Below are positions 55,218-64,000 of a DNA stretch of 64,000 nucleotides, piece after piece. The stretch spans positions 1-64,000 of the forward strand of contig NZ_OBEB01000010.1 of the NCBI RefSeq assembly GCF_900215315.1, written 5' to 3'. The stretch comes from Arsukibacterium tuosuense (lineage in GTDB: Bacteria; Pseudomonadota; Gammaproteobacteria; Enterobacterales; Alteromonadaceae). Below the pieces are notes generated by a model. The model saw only the letters and a list, made by a program, of their open reading frames with translations, had not been told where the DNA came from and searched no databases. Positions within the stretch are counted from its first letter, which is position 1. The number at the start of each line of letters is the position of its first letter. The position numbers and the translations under genes were made by a program.

Positions 55218-57815
55218 TTACACCGCTTGCTGGATAATCACGTTATCCGCTTTTTTGGTGTACTGTGGCATCTGATGGAAGTTCAGATAACGATAAGTAT
55301 CAGCCGCGGTCGCGTCGATTTGCTTAGCGTATTCCAGATACTCCGCTACTGTTGGCAGCTTACCAATAATAGAAGCCACTGCCGCCAGCTCAGCTGAGGC
55401 TAAGTAGACGTTAGCACCCTGACCCAAGCGGTTCGGGAAATTCCGGGTAGAGGTAGACACTACCGTAGAGTTTTCCGCTACCCGTGCCTGGTTACCCATA
55501 CACAGTGAACAGCCTGGCATTTCAGTGCGGGCACCGACTTTACCAAAAATGCTGTAGTAACCTTCTTCGGTTAACTGCGCCTGGTCCATCTTGGTTGGCG
55601 GGGCAATCCATAACCGGGTTGGCAACTGGCCTTTATACTTATCCAGCAGCTTACCGGCCGCCCGGAAGTGGCCAATGTTGGTCATACAAGAACCGATAAA
55701 CACTTCATCAATCTTGTCGCCAGCTACTTCAGACAGTAAGCGTGCATCATCCGGATCGTTTGGTGCACACAGCACCGGCTCTTTAATGTCAGCCAGATCA
55801 ATTTCGATAATTTCACTGTACTCAGCATCGGCATCAGCAGCCATTAGCTGTGGATCTTTCAGCCAGGCTTGCATCGCCTGAATACGACGCTCAATAGTGC
55901 GCACATCGCCGTAACCTTCTGAAATCATCCATTTGAGCATAACGATGTTTGATTCCAGATACTCGGCAATAGATGAGTCAGACAGCTTGATCGTACAGCC
56001 GGCGGCTGAGCGCTCGGCAGAAGCATCAGACAGTTCAAATGCCTGCTCTACCGTTAAGTTTGGTAAGCCTTCGATTTCCAGAATACGGCCGGAGAAAATG
56101 TTCTTCTTGCCTTTCTTATCAACCGTTAACAAACCTTTCTGAATGGCAACGTATGGAATGGCATGCACTAAGTCGCGCAGGGTAATACCTGGCTGCATTT
56201 CGCCTTTAAAGCGCACTAATACTGACTCTGGCATATCCAATGGCATAACACCGGTAGCGGCAGCAAAAGCAACCAGACCAGAACCGGCCGGGAAAGAAAT
56301 ACCAATCGGGAAACGGGTGTGTGAGTCGCCACCGGTACCGACGGTATCAGGCAGTAACATCCGGTTTAACCAGCTGTGGATAATACCATCGCCAGGACGC
56401 AGTGCTACACCGCCACGGTTCATAATAAAGTCCGGCAGGGTGTGGTGGGTATCTACGTCAACCGGCTTCGGATAAGCGGCGGTGTGACAGAACGACTGCA
56501 TGGTTAAGTCAGCTGAGAAGCCTAAACAGGCCAAGTCTTTTAACTCATCGCGGGTCATCGGACCGGTGGTATCTTGCGAGCCCACAGTGGTCATTTTCGG
56601 CTCGCAGTAAGTGCCCGGGCGAACGCCCTGCACACCACAGGCTTTACCAACCATTTTTTGCGCCAGGGTGAAGCCTTTGCCAGAATCAACTTTAGCTTGT
56701 GGCCGGCGGAACTTATCCGACGGGCCATGGCCCAGGAATTCGCGGGCGCGATCAGTTAAACCACGGCCGATAATCAGCGGAATCCGGCCACCGGCGCGCA
56801 CTTCGTCAATTAACACGTCAGTTGCCAGGCTGAATTCAGCCAGTACTTCATCGCTACCGTGACGGACAATTTTGCCTTCAAATGGCAGAATGTCGATAAC
56901 ATCGCCCATTTCCAGCTTGGATACGTCTACTTCAATTGGCAGCGCACCTGAATCTTCCATGGTGTTAAAGAAAATAGGCGCAATTTTACCACCTAACACG
57001 AAGCCACCGCCGCGCTTGTTCGGCACGTAAGGAATGTCATCGCCCATAAACCACAGTACAGAGTTAGTGGCAGATTTACGTGATGAACCGGTACCGACCA
57101 CATCGCCAACATAGGCCAGCGGGAAGCCTTTTTTATTCAGCTCGTCTAACTGCTTAATCGGACCAACGGTGCCCGGCTGATCCGGGTTAATGCCTTCACG
57201 GGCATTTTTCAGCATAGCTAACGCGTGCAGCGGGATATCGGGCCGAGACCAGGCATCTGGTGCCGGTGATAAGTCATCCGTGTTGGTTTCGCCAGAAACT
57301 TTAAATACCGTAACAGTAATTTTCTCAGCCAGCGCTGGCTTGCTTTCAAACCATTCAGCGTCGGCCCAGCTTTGTACGATTTGCTTAGCATGTGCATTGC
57401 CGGCGTCGGCTTTTTCCGTGACATCATGAAACGCATCGAATATCAGCAGGGTGTGCGACAGTGCTTTAGCGGCAATTGGCGCTAACTTTTCGTTATCCAG
57501 CAGGCTGATTAACGGCTGAATATTGTAGCCACCCATCATAGTGCCTAATAACTCGGTAGCATATTCTGCGCTGATCAGGCTGCTGCTGGCTTCGCCGTTA
57601 GCCAGCGCCGCTAAAAAGCCGGCTTTAACATAGGCCGCTTCATCAACGCCCGGTGGTACCCGGTTAACCAGCAGATCAACTAAGGTTTCTTCTTCGCCTT
57701 TTGGCGGATTTTTTAACAGTTCAACTAAGGCGGCTACCTGCTCGGCATTGAGCGGTTTTGGCGGGATACCTTGCGCAGCGCGCTCGGCCACATGTTCGCG
57801 ATATTGTTGTAGCAC
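55218..57815 (-). CDS. acnB: Aconitate hydratase B
   Basis: 865 residues, E. coli AcnB length. A GTG start follows AGAGGA and opens [20 protein letters not shown]-like domain, swivelling domain, then the catalytic core with [4Fe-4S] cysteines in [10 protein letters not shown] and [10 protein letters not shown]. Converts citrate to isocitrate and, when the cluster is lost, binds mRNA. Monocistronic with its own terminator. Confidence 0.96.
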   Translation of the reverse strand: MLQQYREHVAERAAQGIPPKPLNAEQVAALVELLKNPPKGEEETLVDLLVNRVPPGVDEAAYVKAGFLAALANGEASSSLISAEYATELLGTMMGGYNIQPLISLLDNEKLAPIAAKALSHTLLIFDAFHDVTEKADAGNAHAKQIVQSWADAEWFESKPALAEKITVTVFKVSGETNTDDLSPAPDAWSRPDIPLHALAMLKNAREGINPDQPGTVGPIKQLDELNKKGFPLAYVGDVVGTGSSRKSATNSVLWFMGDDIPYVPNKRGGGFVLGGKIAPIFFNTMEDSGALPIEVDVSKLEMGDVIDILPFEGKIVRHGSDEVLAEFSLATDVLIDEVRAGGRIPLIIGRGLTDRAREFLGHGPSDKFRRPQAKVDSGKGFTLAQKMVGKACGVQGVRPGTYCEPKMTTVGSQDTTGPMTRDELKDLACLGFSADLTMQSFCHTAAYPKPVDVDTHHTLPDFIMNRGGVALRPGDGIIHSWLNRMLLPDTVGTGGDSHTRFPIGISFPAGSGLVAFAAATGVMPLDMPESVLVRFKGEMQPGITLRDLVHAIPYVAIQKGLLTVDKKGKKNIFSGRILEIEGLPNLTVEQAFELSDASAERSAAGCTIKLSDSSIAEYLESNIVMLKWMISEGYGDVRTIERRIQAMQAWLKDPQLMAADADAEYSEIIEIDLADIKEPVLCAPNDPDDARLLSEVAGDKIDEVFIGSCMTNIGHFRAAGKLLDKYKGQLPTRLWIAPPTKMDQAQLTEEGYYSIFGKVGARTEMPGCSLCMGNQARVAENSTVVSTSTRNFPNRLGQGANVYLASAELAAVASIIGKLPTVAEYLEYAKQIDATAADTYRYLNFHQMPQYTKKADNVIIQQAV

Positions 57816-58070
57816 AGTATGATCCTCTTGGTCGTTGCCGGCAGTCTTGCTACTGCGGCGTCATTCTTAGAATGAATGGGCGTGATTATATAAAAATTCG
57901 GGCCAAATTGACATCAGGCCGTTAACCACGCCGCTTATAGTGGGTATAAATAGCGTGAATGCAAAACCGGATGTTATATATTCTTTGTTATAGTGGTCAG
58001 ACCTCAGTACGCTGAGGGTTCCGGTCGGCTTCGGTGCAAAGATACCGTGTCGCCCGTTGTCTGCAGCAGA
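57816..58070. other. acnB leader and intergenic region without a gene
   Basis: This is the start of the 455-base gap between acnB and the M13 peptidase gene. It carries small palindromes (CATTCTTAGAATG; CCTCAG-TACG-CTGAGG at 58002-58017) and the acnB upstream region on the minus strand. No open frame, tRNA or recognised riboswitch is seen. Confidence 0.5.
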
Positions 58071-58163
58071 GGTTAGAATCCCGAACTGGGCGCCACAGAG
58101 TGTCTGAGCAAATGCGCGAGCATTTGTGAGTTGCTGTGGCGAGCCAGGGCGGGAATTGTAACC
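58071..58163. repeat. 93-base palindromic element, copy 2 (inverted relative to copy 1)
   Basis: Ends GGTTA...TAACC; arms of about 40 bases pair imperfectly. On the minus strand it reads CTCGCCACAGCAACT, a hairpin CAAATGC-TCGC-GCATTTG, then GCTCAGACACTCTGTG: the same arms as copies 1 and 3. Confidence 0.75.
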
Positions 58164-58199
58164 GGCCGCATATCACTTAACTATAGGTCACTCATACAC

Positions 58200-58230
58200 A
58201 AAAAAGGCTGAACACCTAAGTGTTCAGCCT
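58200..58230 (-). terminator. Terminator of the M13 peptidase gene
   Basis: Perfect 11-bp stem AGGCTGAACAC / GTGTTCAGCCT with loop CTAA; minus-strand U tail from the A run at 58200-58205. Confidence 0.9.
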
Positions 58231-58270
58231 GTGCAGTGTAGCAGAAAAATATTACCCTATGGATTAACCG

Positions 58271-60340
58271 TTACCAGATCTTAACGCGCTGCTCTGGCGC
58301 GATATACATCGCATCACCTTCTTTAATATCAAAGGCGGTGTAAAACTCAGGAATATTCGGCAACACACCAATAACCCGGTAATGAGCTGGTGAATGCGGA
58401 CCGGTACTTAACTGACGACGCAACGCTTCTTCGCGGAACTTAGTGCGCCATACCTGGGCCCAGCTGATAAAGAACCGCTGTTCACCGCTAAAGCCATCCA
58501 TAACCGGCGCTTCTTTACCGTCCAGCGATAAGTTGTAGGCTTTCAGCGCTACCGTCATACCACCTAAATCGCCAATGTTTTCACCCAGGGCCACCGCACC
58601 GTTAACATTAACGCCTGGCAGTGGCTCAAACTTGTTGTATTGGCCAATTAATTTAGCACCACGGGCCTGGAACTGGCCTTTGTCCTGCTCAGTCCACCAG
58701 TTACGCAGATTACCGTCACCATCGTACTTGGCACCCTGGTCATCAAAACCATGGCCGATTTCGTGGCCGATAACGCCACCAATACCGCCATAGTTTACTG
58801 CATCATCCGCGTCCATATTAAAGAACGGCGGTTGCAGAATAGCCGCAGGGAACACAATTTCATTGTTAACCGGGTTATAGTAGGCATTGACGGTTTGCGG
58901 GGTCATAAACCACTCGCTCTTGTCGATTGGCTGGCCTAATTTAGCCACCATTTCATCGTAGCCCCAATGGCTGGCACGGATAAAGTTACCTACCAGGTCG
59001 TCTTCTTTAATTTCTAATGCAGAGTAGTCTTTCCACTTGTCCGGATAGCCAATTTTCGGGGTAAACTTGCTCAGTTTATCCAGCGCCGCCACTTTGGTGT
59101 CTTCGGTCATCCACTCCAGTTCTTTTATCGAGATTTCATAAGCTTTAATCAGGTTGGCTACTAACTCTTCCATCCGTGCTTTGGCTTCAGGTTTAAAGTG
59201 GCGCTCGACATACAATTTACCGGTCAGTTCACCCAATACCTGATCTGAGGCATCTACCGCCCGCTTCCAGCGTGGTTGCTGTTGCTCGGTACCGCTTAAA
59301 GTGGTGCCATAGAAGGCAAAGCGACGATCAGCAAAGTTGCTGCTCAGTTTATCGGCATAGCCATGAATGGTTTTTAAACTCAGGTAATCCTGCCAGCTTT
59401 GTAAATCAGTGGCCTCGACGACCTTGGCAAACCCTTCGAAGTAGCTCGGTTGACGGACGATAATATCGTTTACTTCTGCCAGCTTTACGCCATTGGCAAA
59501 CGCCGCCCAGTTAAAGCTACCCATGCTGTTATTCAGCTCAGTAACCGTGACTTTATTGTAGGTTTTATCAGCATTACGGTTATCTAACCGGGTCCAGTGG
59601 TGCTCGGCCAACGCTTTTTCCAGGGCAAATACCCGCTCAGCGGCTGCGGCAGCATCGGCATTACCTGCCATGTTGAACATATCAGTTAAATAGGCTTTGT
59701 AATCGGCAATCAGTTTTAATGATTTTTCGTCATCATTAAAATAATAGTCGCGATCTGGCAGGCCTAAGCCGCCCTGGTTCAGATATACCGCATATTCGGT
59801 GGAGTTTTTTGCATCGTTATTAATAAACCAGCCAAACGGAATAGCGATGCCATCACGTTGTAACTGGGCAAACAGTGTTGGTAACTGCTGTTTGTTTTCC
59901 AACGAGCTGATTGCATCTAATTGCGGTTGCAGCGGGCTTAAACCCAGCTTTTCTATCGTTGCTTCGTCCATAAAGCTATTAAAGAAATGGCCTAATTTCT
60001 GCTCGTCAGAGCCCTCTTTTAAATCAGTGCGGGCCGACACTTCATCAATAATGGCTTTAACTGCCTGTTGTGAGTTGTCGTTTAAGATATGGAAGGAGCC
60101 ATAAGACGCTTTGTCCGCTGGGATGTCGGTTTCTGCCAGCCACTTGCCGTTGATCGCCAGAAAGAAGTCTTCGCTGAATTTTACCGCCGGGTCAAAATAC
60201 TGGCTATCTACCCCAGACACCCGAGGCGCCTGCTGCTGAGCAACTACCGGCTCACTGGTTTTGTTATCTGCTGGTTCGCTGCACGCGGCCAGACCTAACG
60301 CCAGGGCAACGCTGGCAGCAATAATACTGATTCTCTTCAT
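58271..60340 (-). CDS. M13 family zinc metallopeptidase (PepO/neprilysin-like), lipoprotein
   Basis: 689 residues. Lipoprotein signal with lipobox LAAC (Cys20). N-terminal M13 domain begins FFLAINGKWLAETDIPADKASYG. Zinc site GGVIGHEIGHGFDDQG (HExxH) and GENIGDLGG (third ligand Glu), then the C-terminal FFISWAQVWR and ALRRQLSTGPHSPAHYRV motifs. Cleaves small peptides at the cell envelope. Monocistronic. Confidence 0.95.
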   Translation of the reverse strand: MKRISIIAASVALALGLAACSEPADNKTSEPVVAQQQAPRVSGVDSQYFDPAVKFSEDFFLAINGKWLAETDIPADKASYGSFHILNDNSQQAVKAIIDEVSARTDLKEGSDEQKLGHFFNSFMDEATIEKLGLSPLQPQLDAISSLENKQQLPTLFAQLQRDGIAIPFGWFINNDAKNSTEYAVYLNQGGLGLPDRDYYFNDDEKSLKLIADYKAYLTDMFNMAGNADAAAAAERVFALEKALAEHHWTRLDNRNADKTYNKVTVTELNNSMGSFNWAAFANGVKLAEVNDIIVRQPSYFEGFAKVVEATDLQSWQDYLSLKTIHGYADKLSSNFADRRFAFYGTTLSGTEQQQPRWKRAVDASDQVLGELTGKLYVERHFKPEAKARMEELVANLIKAYEISIKELEWMTEDTKVAALDKLSKFTPKIGYPDKWKDYSALEIKEDDLVGNFIRASHWGYDEMVAKLGQPIDKSEWFMTPQTVNAYYNPVNNEIVFPAAILQPPFFNMDADDAVNYGGIGGVIGHEIGHGFDDQGAKYDGDGNLRNWWTEQDKGQFQARGAKLIGQYNKFEPLPGVNVNGAVALGENIGDLGGMTVALKAYNLSLDGKEAPVMDGFSGEQRFFISWAQVWRTKFREEALRRQLSTGPHSPAHYRVIGVLPNIPEFYTAFDIKEGDAMYIAPEQRVKIW

Positions 60341-60457
60341 TATCGGTTCCTGAAATACGGGGATGAAATAGGGTTATAGTTATAGTGTCACTGCTATCTT
60401 AACGCTGCCGTCAGCCAAAGCCAAATATCTGCAGCCGACAAGTTGTAACAGAATATA

Positions 60458-60518
60458 TATACCCGTCCCACTTGAAGTTGCAGCGGTGTTGGCGGCATCT
60501 TCAACTGGTTTGGGTATA
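60458..60518. repeat. 61-base imperfect palindrome with TATACCC/GGGTATA ends
   Basis: TATACCCGTCCCACTTGAAG on the left pairs with the reverse complement of the right arm, TATACCCAAACCAGTTGAAG. It lies 3 bases beyond the stop of the downstream-oriented regulator gene and may act as its 3' end. This form is a dispersed repeat I recall from related genomes; only one copy is in the window and it differs from the three-member family. Confidence 0.65.
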
Positions 60519-60520
60519 AA

Positions 60521-62026
60521 TTAGTTGCTGGGGCAGTTGTAGCAGCCCGGACTGCGCGGACAACTATTGCCCCGGGCACAAATCAACTGCGCTGGTTTTT
60601 GCAGGCTGCGGGCTACCCAGTTAATATTTAAAATATTAGCGACGCTGGTTAAGGAGGTTTGAATGGTTTTCGGCACTCTGGCACCACCTGCGCTGTTTAT
60701 ACATAACTGTTTCAGCTCGCTGGCCATCGCATCGGCATCGACACCCTGAGCCAGCAATGCCGGATTAAGATCAATGCCGGCGCACAGCACATGACTGTTA
60801 CCGGCTAAATCGCTGACTTTGGTCGACTCACAGCAGTAAATCCGTGGCTGACCGTTTACATCCAGCAAAGACAACTGGGCGCTACTGGCGACGCCCTCCA
60901 CGTCAAACATCCTGAATACCGCCCAGTTCTGACAGGGATCTTCCACCTTACGCATATTGCCCCATGGCAATGGTATACCATTGCCGCGATACACCGCTTT
61001 CAGTTTGCCCGGGGTATAGGCATCAAAATAGTGCCAGTGAGTATACGGAGACACCGCAGTCATCCGCCGCATCGCTACTGATGCCGACACACCCGCCTGC
61101 TGATGGCTGCTGATTTCATAACCCTGCCTGTCCAGCAGCTGACGAAACGGTAACTTGGGACAGAGCAACGCGCCGGCAAAAAAGCTCGATTCAAAATCCC
61201 GCCAGGCGTGCAGAATGTCTTGTGGCTGCACTGCAGTCGACTGCGACATATCATCGTCATGGGTGCCACCGACCGTCATGCTGCTTTTTACGCCATCTTT
61301 ATTGTGCAGCACGGCATGGCCGATGTGCACTGCCAGCTCGTACTTCAGGCGGGTAGGAAATTGCTGTAGCAAACGGTTTAAATGCAGGGTAGCCGGCGGG
61401 GTAAAAAACGAGGTGGACACGTTTTTCGATAGCACGCCTAACTCATCCAGAATATCTTGCGGTGGTGCTGTGAACCAGCTTACCTTCAACCCAAGTTGTT
61501 TTACAATCGCCAGCAGCTCGTCGACACTGAGTGGCATTCGCTTCTGGCCGACTTCTTCAGCGGCGCGTTCCAGCTCAGGAAAGTGGTTCTGGTGATGCTC
61601 CTGATGGGCCCGGATCAGCAACTGAGCAAATTGTTTACCGCTGGTACCGGTTTGCGACAACATTTCCGGAATGGCGATTTGCAGAATGTCATTCGAGAAT
61701 AAAAAGCCCGGCTCCAGCGCCATGCCGCTAATACCGCCGCGGCTGCCTTTTTGCGGCGTTAAATCCTGGCCTTCATCTTCGCCATCTAAAAACCAATCGA
61801 GGTCTTTTTGAAATACTTCGGCGATAACCTCCAGCATTTCTATGCCGGGCGTACGTTTGCCGCGCTCAATCATTGACAAATAAGACACCGACGGCGCCTG
61901 TTCCGGGTTTACCCGGATACAACGGGTAGACAAGTCTTCCATGGTTAAGTTATTGCGCTTTCTCAGGTTTCTGATTTTAGTACCTAAAAAATGCGACTTT
62001 CTGAGCAGGCTTTTGTTTGCTTTCAT
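60521..62026 (-). CDS. XRE-type transcriptional regulator, DUF3612 / RamB-PrpR-like
   Basis: 501 residues. N-terminal helix-turn-helix (about 12-75, NNLTMEDLSTRCIRVNPE, SVSYLSMIERGKRTPG). A middle region resembles IrrE-like domains (LKYELAVHIGHAVLH), and the C-terminal half has CQNWAVFRMFDVEG, CCEST and a final four-Cys cluster of spacing C-x5-C-x5-C-x2-C (residues about 484-499). Short-chain fatty-acyl regulators such as RamB and PrpR have this order of parts, and PrpR binds an iron-sulfur cluster. DUF3612 naming is from memory. Divergent from a malate-synthase-domain gene, so control of acetate or acyl-CoA use is plausible. Confidence 0.75.
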   Translation of the reverse strand: MKANKSLLRKSHFLGTKIRNLRKRNNLTMEDLSTRCIRVNPEQAPSVSYLSMIERGKRTPGIEMLEVIAEVFQKDLDWFLDGEDEGQDLTPQKGSRGGISGMALEPGFLFSNDILQIAIPEMLSQTGTSGKQFAQLLIRAHQEHHQNHFPELERAAEEVGQKRMPLSVDELLAIVKQLGLKVSWFTAPPQDILDELGVLSKNVSTSFFTPPATLHLNRLLQQFPTRLKYELAVHIGHAVLHNKDGVKSSMTVGGTHDDDMSQSTAVQPQDILHAWRDFESSFFAGALLCPKLPFRQLLDRQGYEISSHQQAGVSASVAMRRMTAVSPYTHWHYFDAYTPGKLKAVYRGNGIPLPWGNMRKVEDPCQNWAVFRMFDVEGVASSAQLSLLDVNGQPRIYCCESTKVSDLAGNSHVLCAGIDLNPALLAQGVDADAMASELKQLCINSAGGARVPKTIQTSLTSVANILNINWVARSLQKPAQLICARGNSCPRSPGCYNCPSN

Positions 62027-62150
62027 TTTGTAAAATTCACACTGTAAAATTTTTATTGTGAAATTATGCTGATTTTTAGCCTAGACTAGTTTTTAACCGA
62101 TAGCAACAAGCTCATTAGAAGCAGGGAAATAATGAAGTTGCACAGAGCAC

Positions 62151-62244
62151 GGCTTGCAATTCCTGCCGTGCTCGCCACAGCAACTCGCTCCTGCTGGCGC
62201 ATCCGCTCAGACACTCTGTGGCTGCGCCAACAGGATTCCAAGCC
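62151..62244. repeat. 94-base palindromic element, copy 3
   Basis: Ends GGCTTG...CAAGCC. Left arm CTCGCCACAGCAACT and right arm GCTCAGACACTCTGTG as in copies 1 and 2. It sits in the divergent promoter region between the regulator and the malate-synthase-domain gene, about 50 bases upstream of the latter's start. Confidence 0.75.
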
Positions 62245-62291
62245 TGCTTTATGAGATTTACCAATACCCGACAAAAGACGAGGATAACAAC

Positions 62292-62804
62292 ATGACTACA
62301 CTGGCCCCAACCCACAGCCAAAACACGCCAAATCATAATGCCTGGATGGCGACCGAGCTAAACGTGATTAATCAGCTGAATGAGCGCCATGTAAAGCAGA
62401 TCATGGATTACTCGAAAGGCTTCCTGGATAAAACGTTTCCGTTAGCCGAAGGCTCACACAAAGATGTAGTGTGTTATATGGTGTATTTCCAGCACCTGCT
62501 GGCGTTTTTCGCCGACGGCAGCAAGAGCGGCCTGCAAAACCCGGCGCAGTTTGTGGCGCTAAGCGGCCACCGTGAAGCACCGGAGTCACTGGTATTAGTA
62601 AATGAGGGCCGCCATGTAGAGCTGGTGTTAAACCGCCATGGCTGCAACGGTGAAAAAGACTGCGCCGGGATTGATGACATTCAGCTGCAGGCTAAACAGC
62701 CCTCAGAACCTTGGTTCAGTATGCTGACCGGTAAGCAGGTTAGTAAAGGTTGCCAGAGCGAAAAACGCTTTACCGCCAAAGATGGCGGTTCTTATCAGGC
62801 ATGA
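62292..62804 (+). CDS. Stand-alone malate synthase G alpha/beta-domain protein
   Basis: 170 residues from the ATG at 62292 (GAGGAT seven bases upstream); the longer frame runs into the palindromic element. Residues about 38-132 align without gaps to the alpha/beta accessory domain of E. coli malate synthase G as I recall it: FLDKTFPL-x2-GS-x2-DVV, NPAQFV-x3-G, NEGRHVELVL-x3-G-x2-G, DDIQLQA, then FTAKDG. About 40% of residues agree. The TIM-barrel catalytic part (acetyl-CoA and glyoxylate sites) is absent, so it cannot be malate synthase by itself. Beside a RamB-like regulator it may be an effector-binding or regulatory partner in glyoxylate metabolism. Confidence 0.7.
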   Translation: MTTLAPTHSQNTPNHNAWMATELNVINQLNERHVKQIMDYSKGFLDKTFPLAEGSHKDVVCYMVYFQHLLAFFADGSKSGLQNPAQFVALSGHREAPESLVLVNEGRHVELVLNRHGCNGEKDCAGIDDIQLQAKQPSEPWFSMLTGKQVSKGCQSEKRFTAKDGGSYQA

Positions 62805-62822
62805 GTAGTTTTCCTGGCTGTA

Positions 62823-62847
62823 CCAGCGTCCTGAGCGGGGACGCTGG
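62823..62847. terminator. Strong hairpin between two convergent genes
   Basis: Perfect 9-bp stem CCAGCGTCC / GGACGCTGG with a seven-base loop, 19 bases past the upstream stop. No T run follows, so terminator function is uncertain. Confidence 0.45.
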
Positions 62848-62892
62848 ACATTGCCAACAAAAGCTAGCTGACAACTAAAGCGTTTTAACTAA

Positions 62893-63948
62893 CTACTCAG
62901 CCAAGACCGGATAATCGGTATAGCCCTCGGCACCGCCGCTATAGAACAACTCTGGTTTTGCGGTATTTAATTCAGCGTCAGTGGCAAAACGGGCCACTAA
63001 ATCGGGGTTGGCAATATAGGGTACTCCAAAAGCCACGGCATCAGCATCGCCGCTGGCAATCAGCTTATTGGCACTGGCTTTATCAAATTTTTCGTTGGCA
63101 ATATATACGCCACCAAACAACTGCTTCAGTTTAGGCCCTAAGCTGTCATCGGCCTGCGCTTCCCGGGCACAGATAAAGGCAATATTGCGCTTAGCCAGTC
63201 GTTGCACCAGATAACCAAAAGTATCGCTACGCTGTGAGTCACCCATACTATGGGCGTCTGCTCTGGGCGCCAGATGCATGCCGACCCGGCCTGCGCCCCA
63301 CACCGATATAACGGCATCGGTTACTTCCAGCATTAAGCGGGCCCGGTTTTCGATGCTGCCACCATACTGATCAGTACGCTGGTTACTGCCATCCTGCAGA
63401 AACTGATCCAATAGGTAGCCATTGGCGCCATGTATCTCTACACCATCAAAACCGGCTTTTTTGGCATTTTCAGCTCCCTGCCGGTACGCCTCGACAATGC
63501 CGGCAATTTCTTCTGTCGCTAGCGCACGTGGTGTAACATACGCTTTTTTGGGACGCAGCAAGCTGACATGGCCGTTGGCAGCAATAGCACTGGGTGCTAC
63601 CGGCAGTTCGCCATTTAAATAGTGTGGGTCTGAAATCCGGCCAACATGCCATAATTGCAGCATTATCCGGCCACCCGCTTCATGCACGGCAGCGGCCACT
63701 TTTTGCCAGCCGGCAACCTGTTCGTCTGACCAAATCCCAGCGGTATCCGGATAACCTACGCCCATTGGTGAAACTGATGTCGCTTCGGTAATTATCAACC
63801 CTGCTGTGGCGCGTTGCCGATAGTATTCAACCATCAGCTCATTTGGTACCCTGCCAGCACCCGCCCGGCAGCGGGTAAGTGGCGCCATGATGATCCGGTT
63901 TGGTAGCTGTAACTCACCCACTTGAATTGGGTCGAATAAATTGGCCAT
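62893..63948 (-). CDS. Old Yellow Enzyme family FMN ene-reductase (NemA-like)
   Basis: 351 residues. TIM-barrel flavoenzyme with PNRIIMAPLTRCRAG near the N-terminus, LQLWHVGRIS, the substrate pair His/Asn in EIHGANGYLLDQFLQ followed by NQRTDQYGGSIENRAR, and the C-terminal FMN site DADAVAFGVPYIANPDLVAR. It reduces activated alkenes, quinones or nitro compounds with NAD(P)H. No tetR-type regulator is adjacent. The start lies 52 bases from the window end; MANLFDPIQVGELQLPNRI is the usual N-terminus, so the gene is complete. Confidence 0.93.
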   Translation of the reverse strand: MANLFDPIQVGELQLPNRIIMAPLTRCRAGAGRVPNELMVEYYRQRATAGLIITEATSVSPMGVGYPDTAGIWSDEQVAGWQKVAAAVHEAGGRIMLQLWHVGRISDPHYLNGELPVAPSAIAANGHVSLLRPKKAYVTPRALATEEIAGIVEAYRQGAENAKKAGFDGVEIHGANGYLLDQFLQDGSNQRTDQYGGSIENRARLMLEVTDAVISVWGAGRVGMHLAPRADAHSMGDSQRSDTFGYLVQRLAKRNIAFICAREAQADDSLGPKLKQLFGGVYIANEKFDKASANKLIASGDADAVAFGVPYIANPDLVARFATDAELNTAKPELFYSGGAEGYTDYPVLAE

Positions 63949-64000
63949 AACATGTCCCGTTAGTTAGCTATTACAAGAATTAACGGCAACAAAACTACCG

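Noticed and set aside
58018-58063. GGTTCCGGTCGGCTTCGGTGC segment that recalls a cobalamin riboswitch
   Set aside because: The conserved B12-box and the rest of the aptamer are absent, and the neighbouring genes have no cobalamin link.
58046-58102. tRNA-like T-arm (GGTTAGAATCC) followed by CGCCA
   Set aside because: No pairing T stem, anticodon arm or acceptor stem can be drawn; the bases belong to the palindromic element.
62154-62291. N-terminal extension of the malate-synthase-domain frame
   Set aside because: It is read through the palindromic element and has no ribosome site; the ATG at 62292 has one.

Overview
The window is chromosomal DNA from a gammaproteobacterium. The core gene order (lptD-surA-pdxA-rsmA-apaG-apaH; rplU-rpmA-obgE divergent from ispB; mdh divergent from argR; yacL beside acnB; rapA-rluA; glnK-amtB) and several families typical of marine Alteromonadales-type genomes (DUF3034, DUF3718, choice-of-anchor H, DUF3612) point to a relative of Rheinheimera, Alishewanella or Arsukibacterium. 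That placement is inference from gene content; no rRNA gene is present. Coding density is high, and no insertion sequence, tRNA, rRNA or CRISPR was seen.

Layout. 1-1.7 kb: an AT-rich cassette on the minus strand that looks like a pore-forming antibacterial toxin with two tandem, related membrane immunity proteins. 1.75-4 kb: a FAN1-type VRR-NUC nuclease fused to a DnaQ-like exonuclease. 4.1-12.7 kb: an RND efflux pump pair, an MtfA-like metallopeptidase, a TerB protein and an ABC exporter of the NatAB type. 12.9-17.2 kb: a tightly packed operon of cupredoxin-like protein, GGDEF/EAL protein, DUF3034 outer-membrane protein and a lipoprotein truncated hemoglobin. 17.4-25.6 kb: a hydroxyacid dehydrogenase, a TPR/degenerate GGDEF membrane protein, an RluA-type enzyme, an anchor-H/transglutaminase-like pair, a sensor without an output domain, and PIN-PhoH. 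25.8-32 kb: rapA-rluA, an OprF/OmpA porin and a DUF3530 protein. 32-39.5 kb: djlA divergent from lptD-surA-pdxA-rsmA-apaG-apaH. 39.6-47.4 kb: a chemoreceptor, DUF3718, obgE-folA, rpmA-rplU, ispB, mdh and argR.

47.4-51 kb: a DyP-type peroxidase, then about 980 bases without a protein gene. That stretch holds a clear CsrB-type small RNA (21 GGA triplets, hairpins, terminator, and an 18-base UvrY/GacA-type palindrome about 180 bases upstream), a 126-base inverted-repeat element and the amtB terminator; glnK-amtB follows with a probable sigma-54 promoter. 51.2-57.8 kb: a beta-propeller sensor histidine kinase, yacL and acnB. 58.3-64 kb: an M13 peptidase lipoprotein, a RamB/PrpR-like regulator with a C-terminal four-cysteine cluster, a small protein that appears to be one isolated domain of malate synthase G, and an Old Yellow Enzyme.

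The most interesting signals are the toxin/tandem-immunity cassette, the CsrB RNA with its regulator box, the stand-alone malate synthase G domain beside a glyoxylate-type regulator, the copper/heme/c-di-GMP operon, and a family of three palindromic elements between 54.9 and 62.3 kb. Start codons were re-chosen from ribosome binding sites and known family lengths where the longest open frame was implausible. Everything here is read by eye; homology statements rest on motif recognition and remembered family sequences, not on searches.
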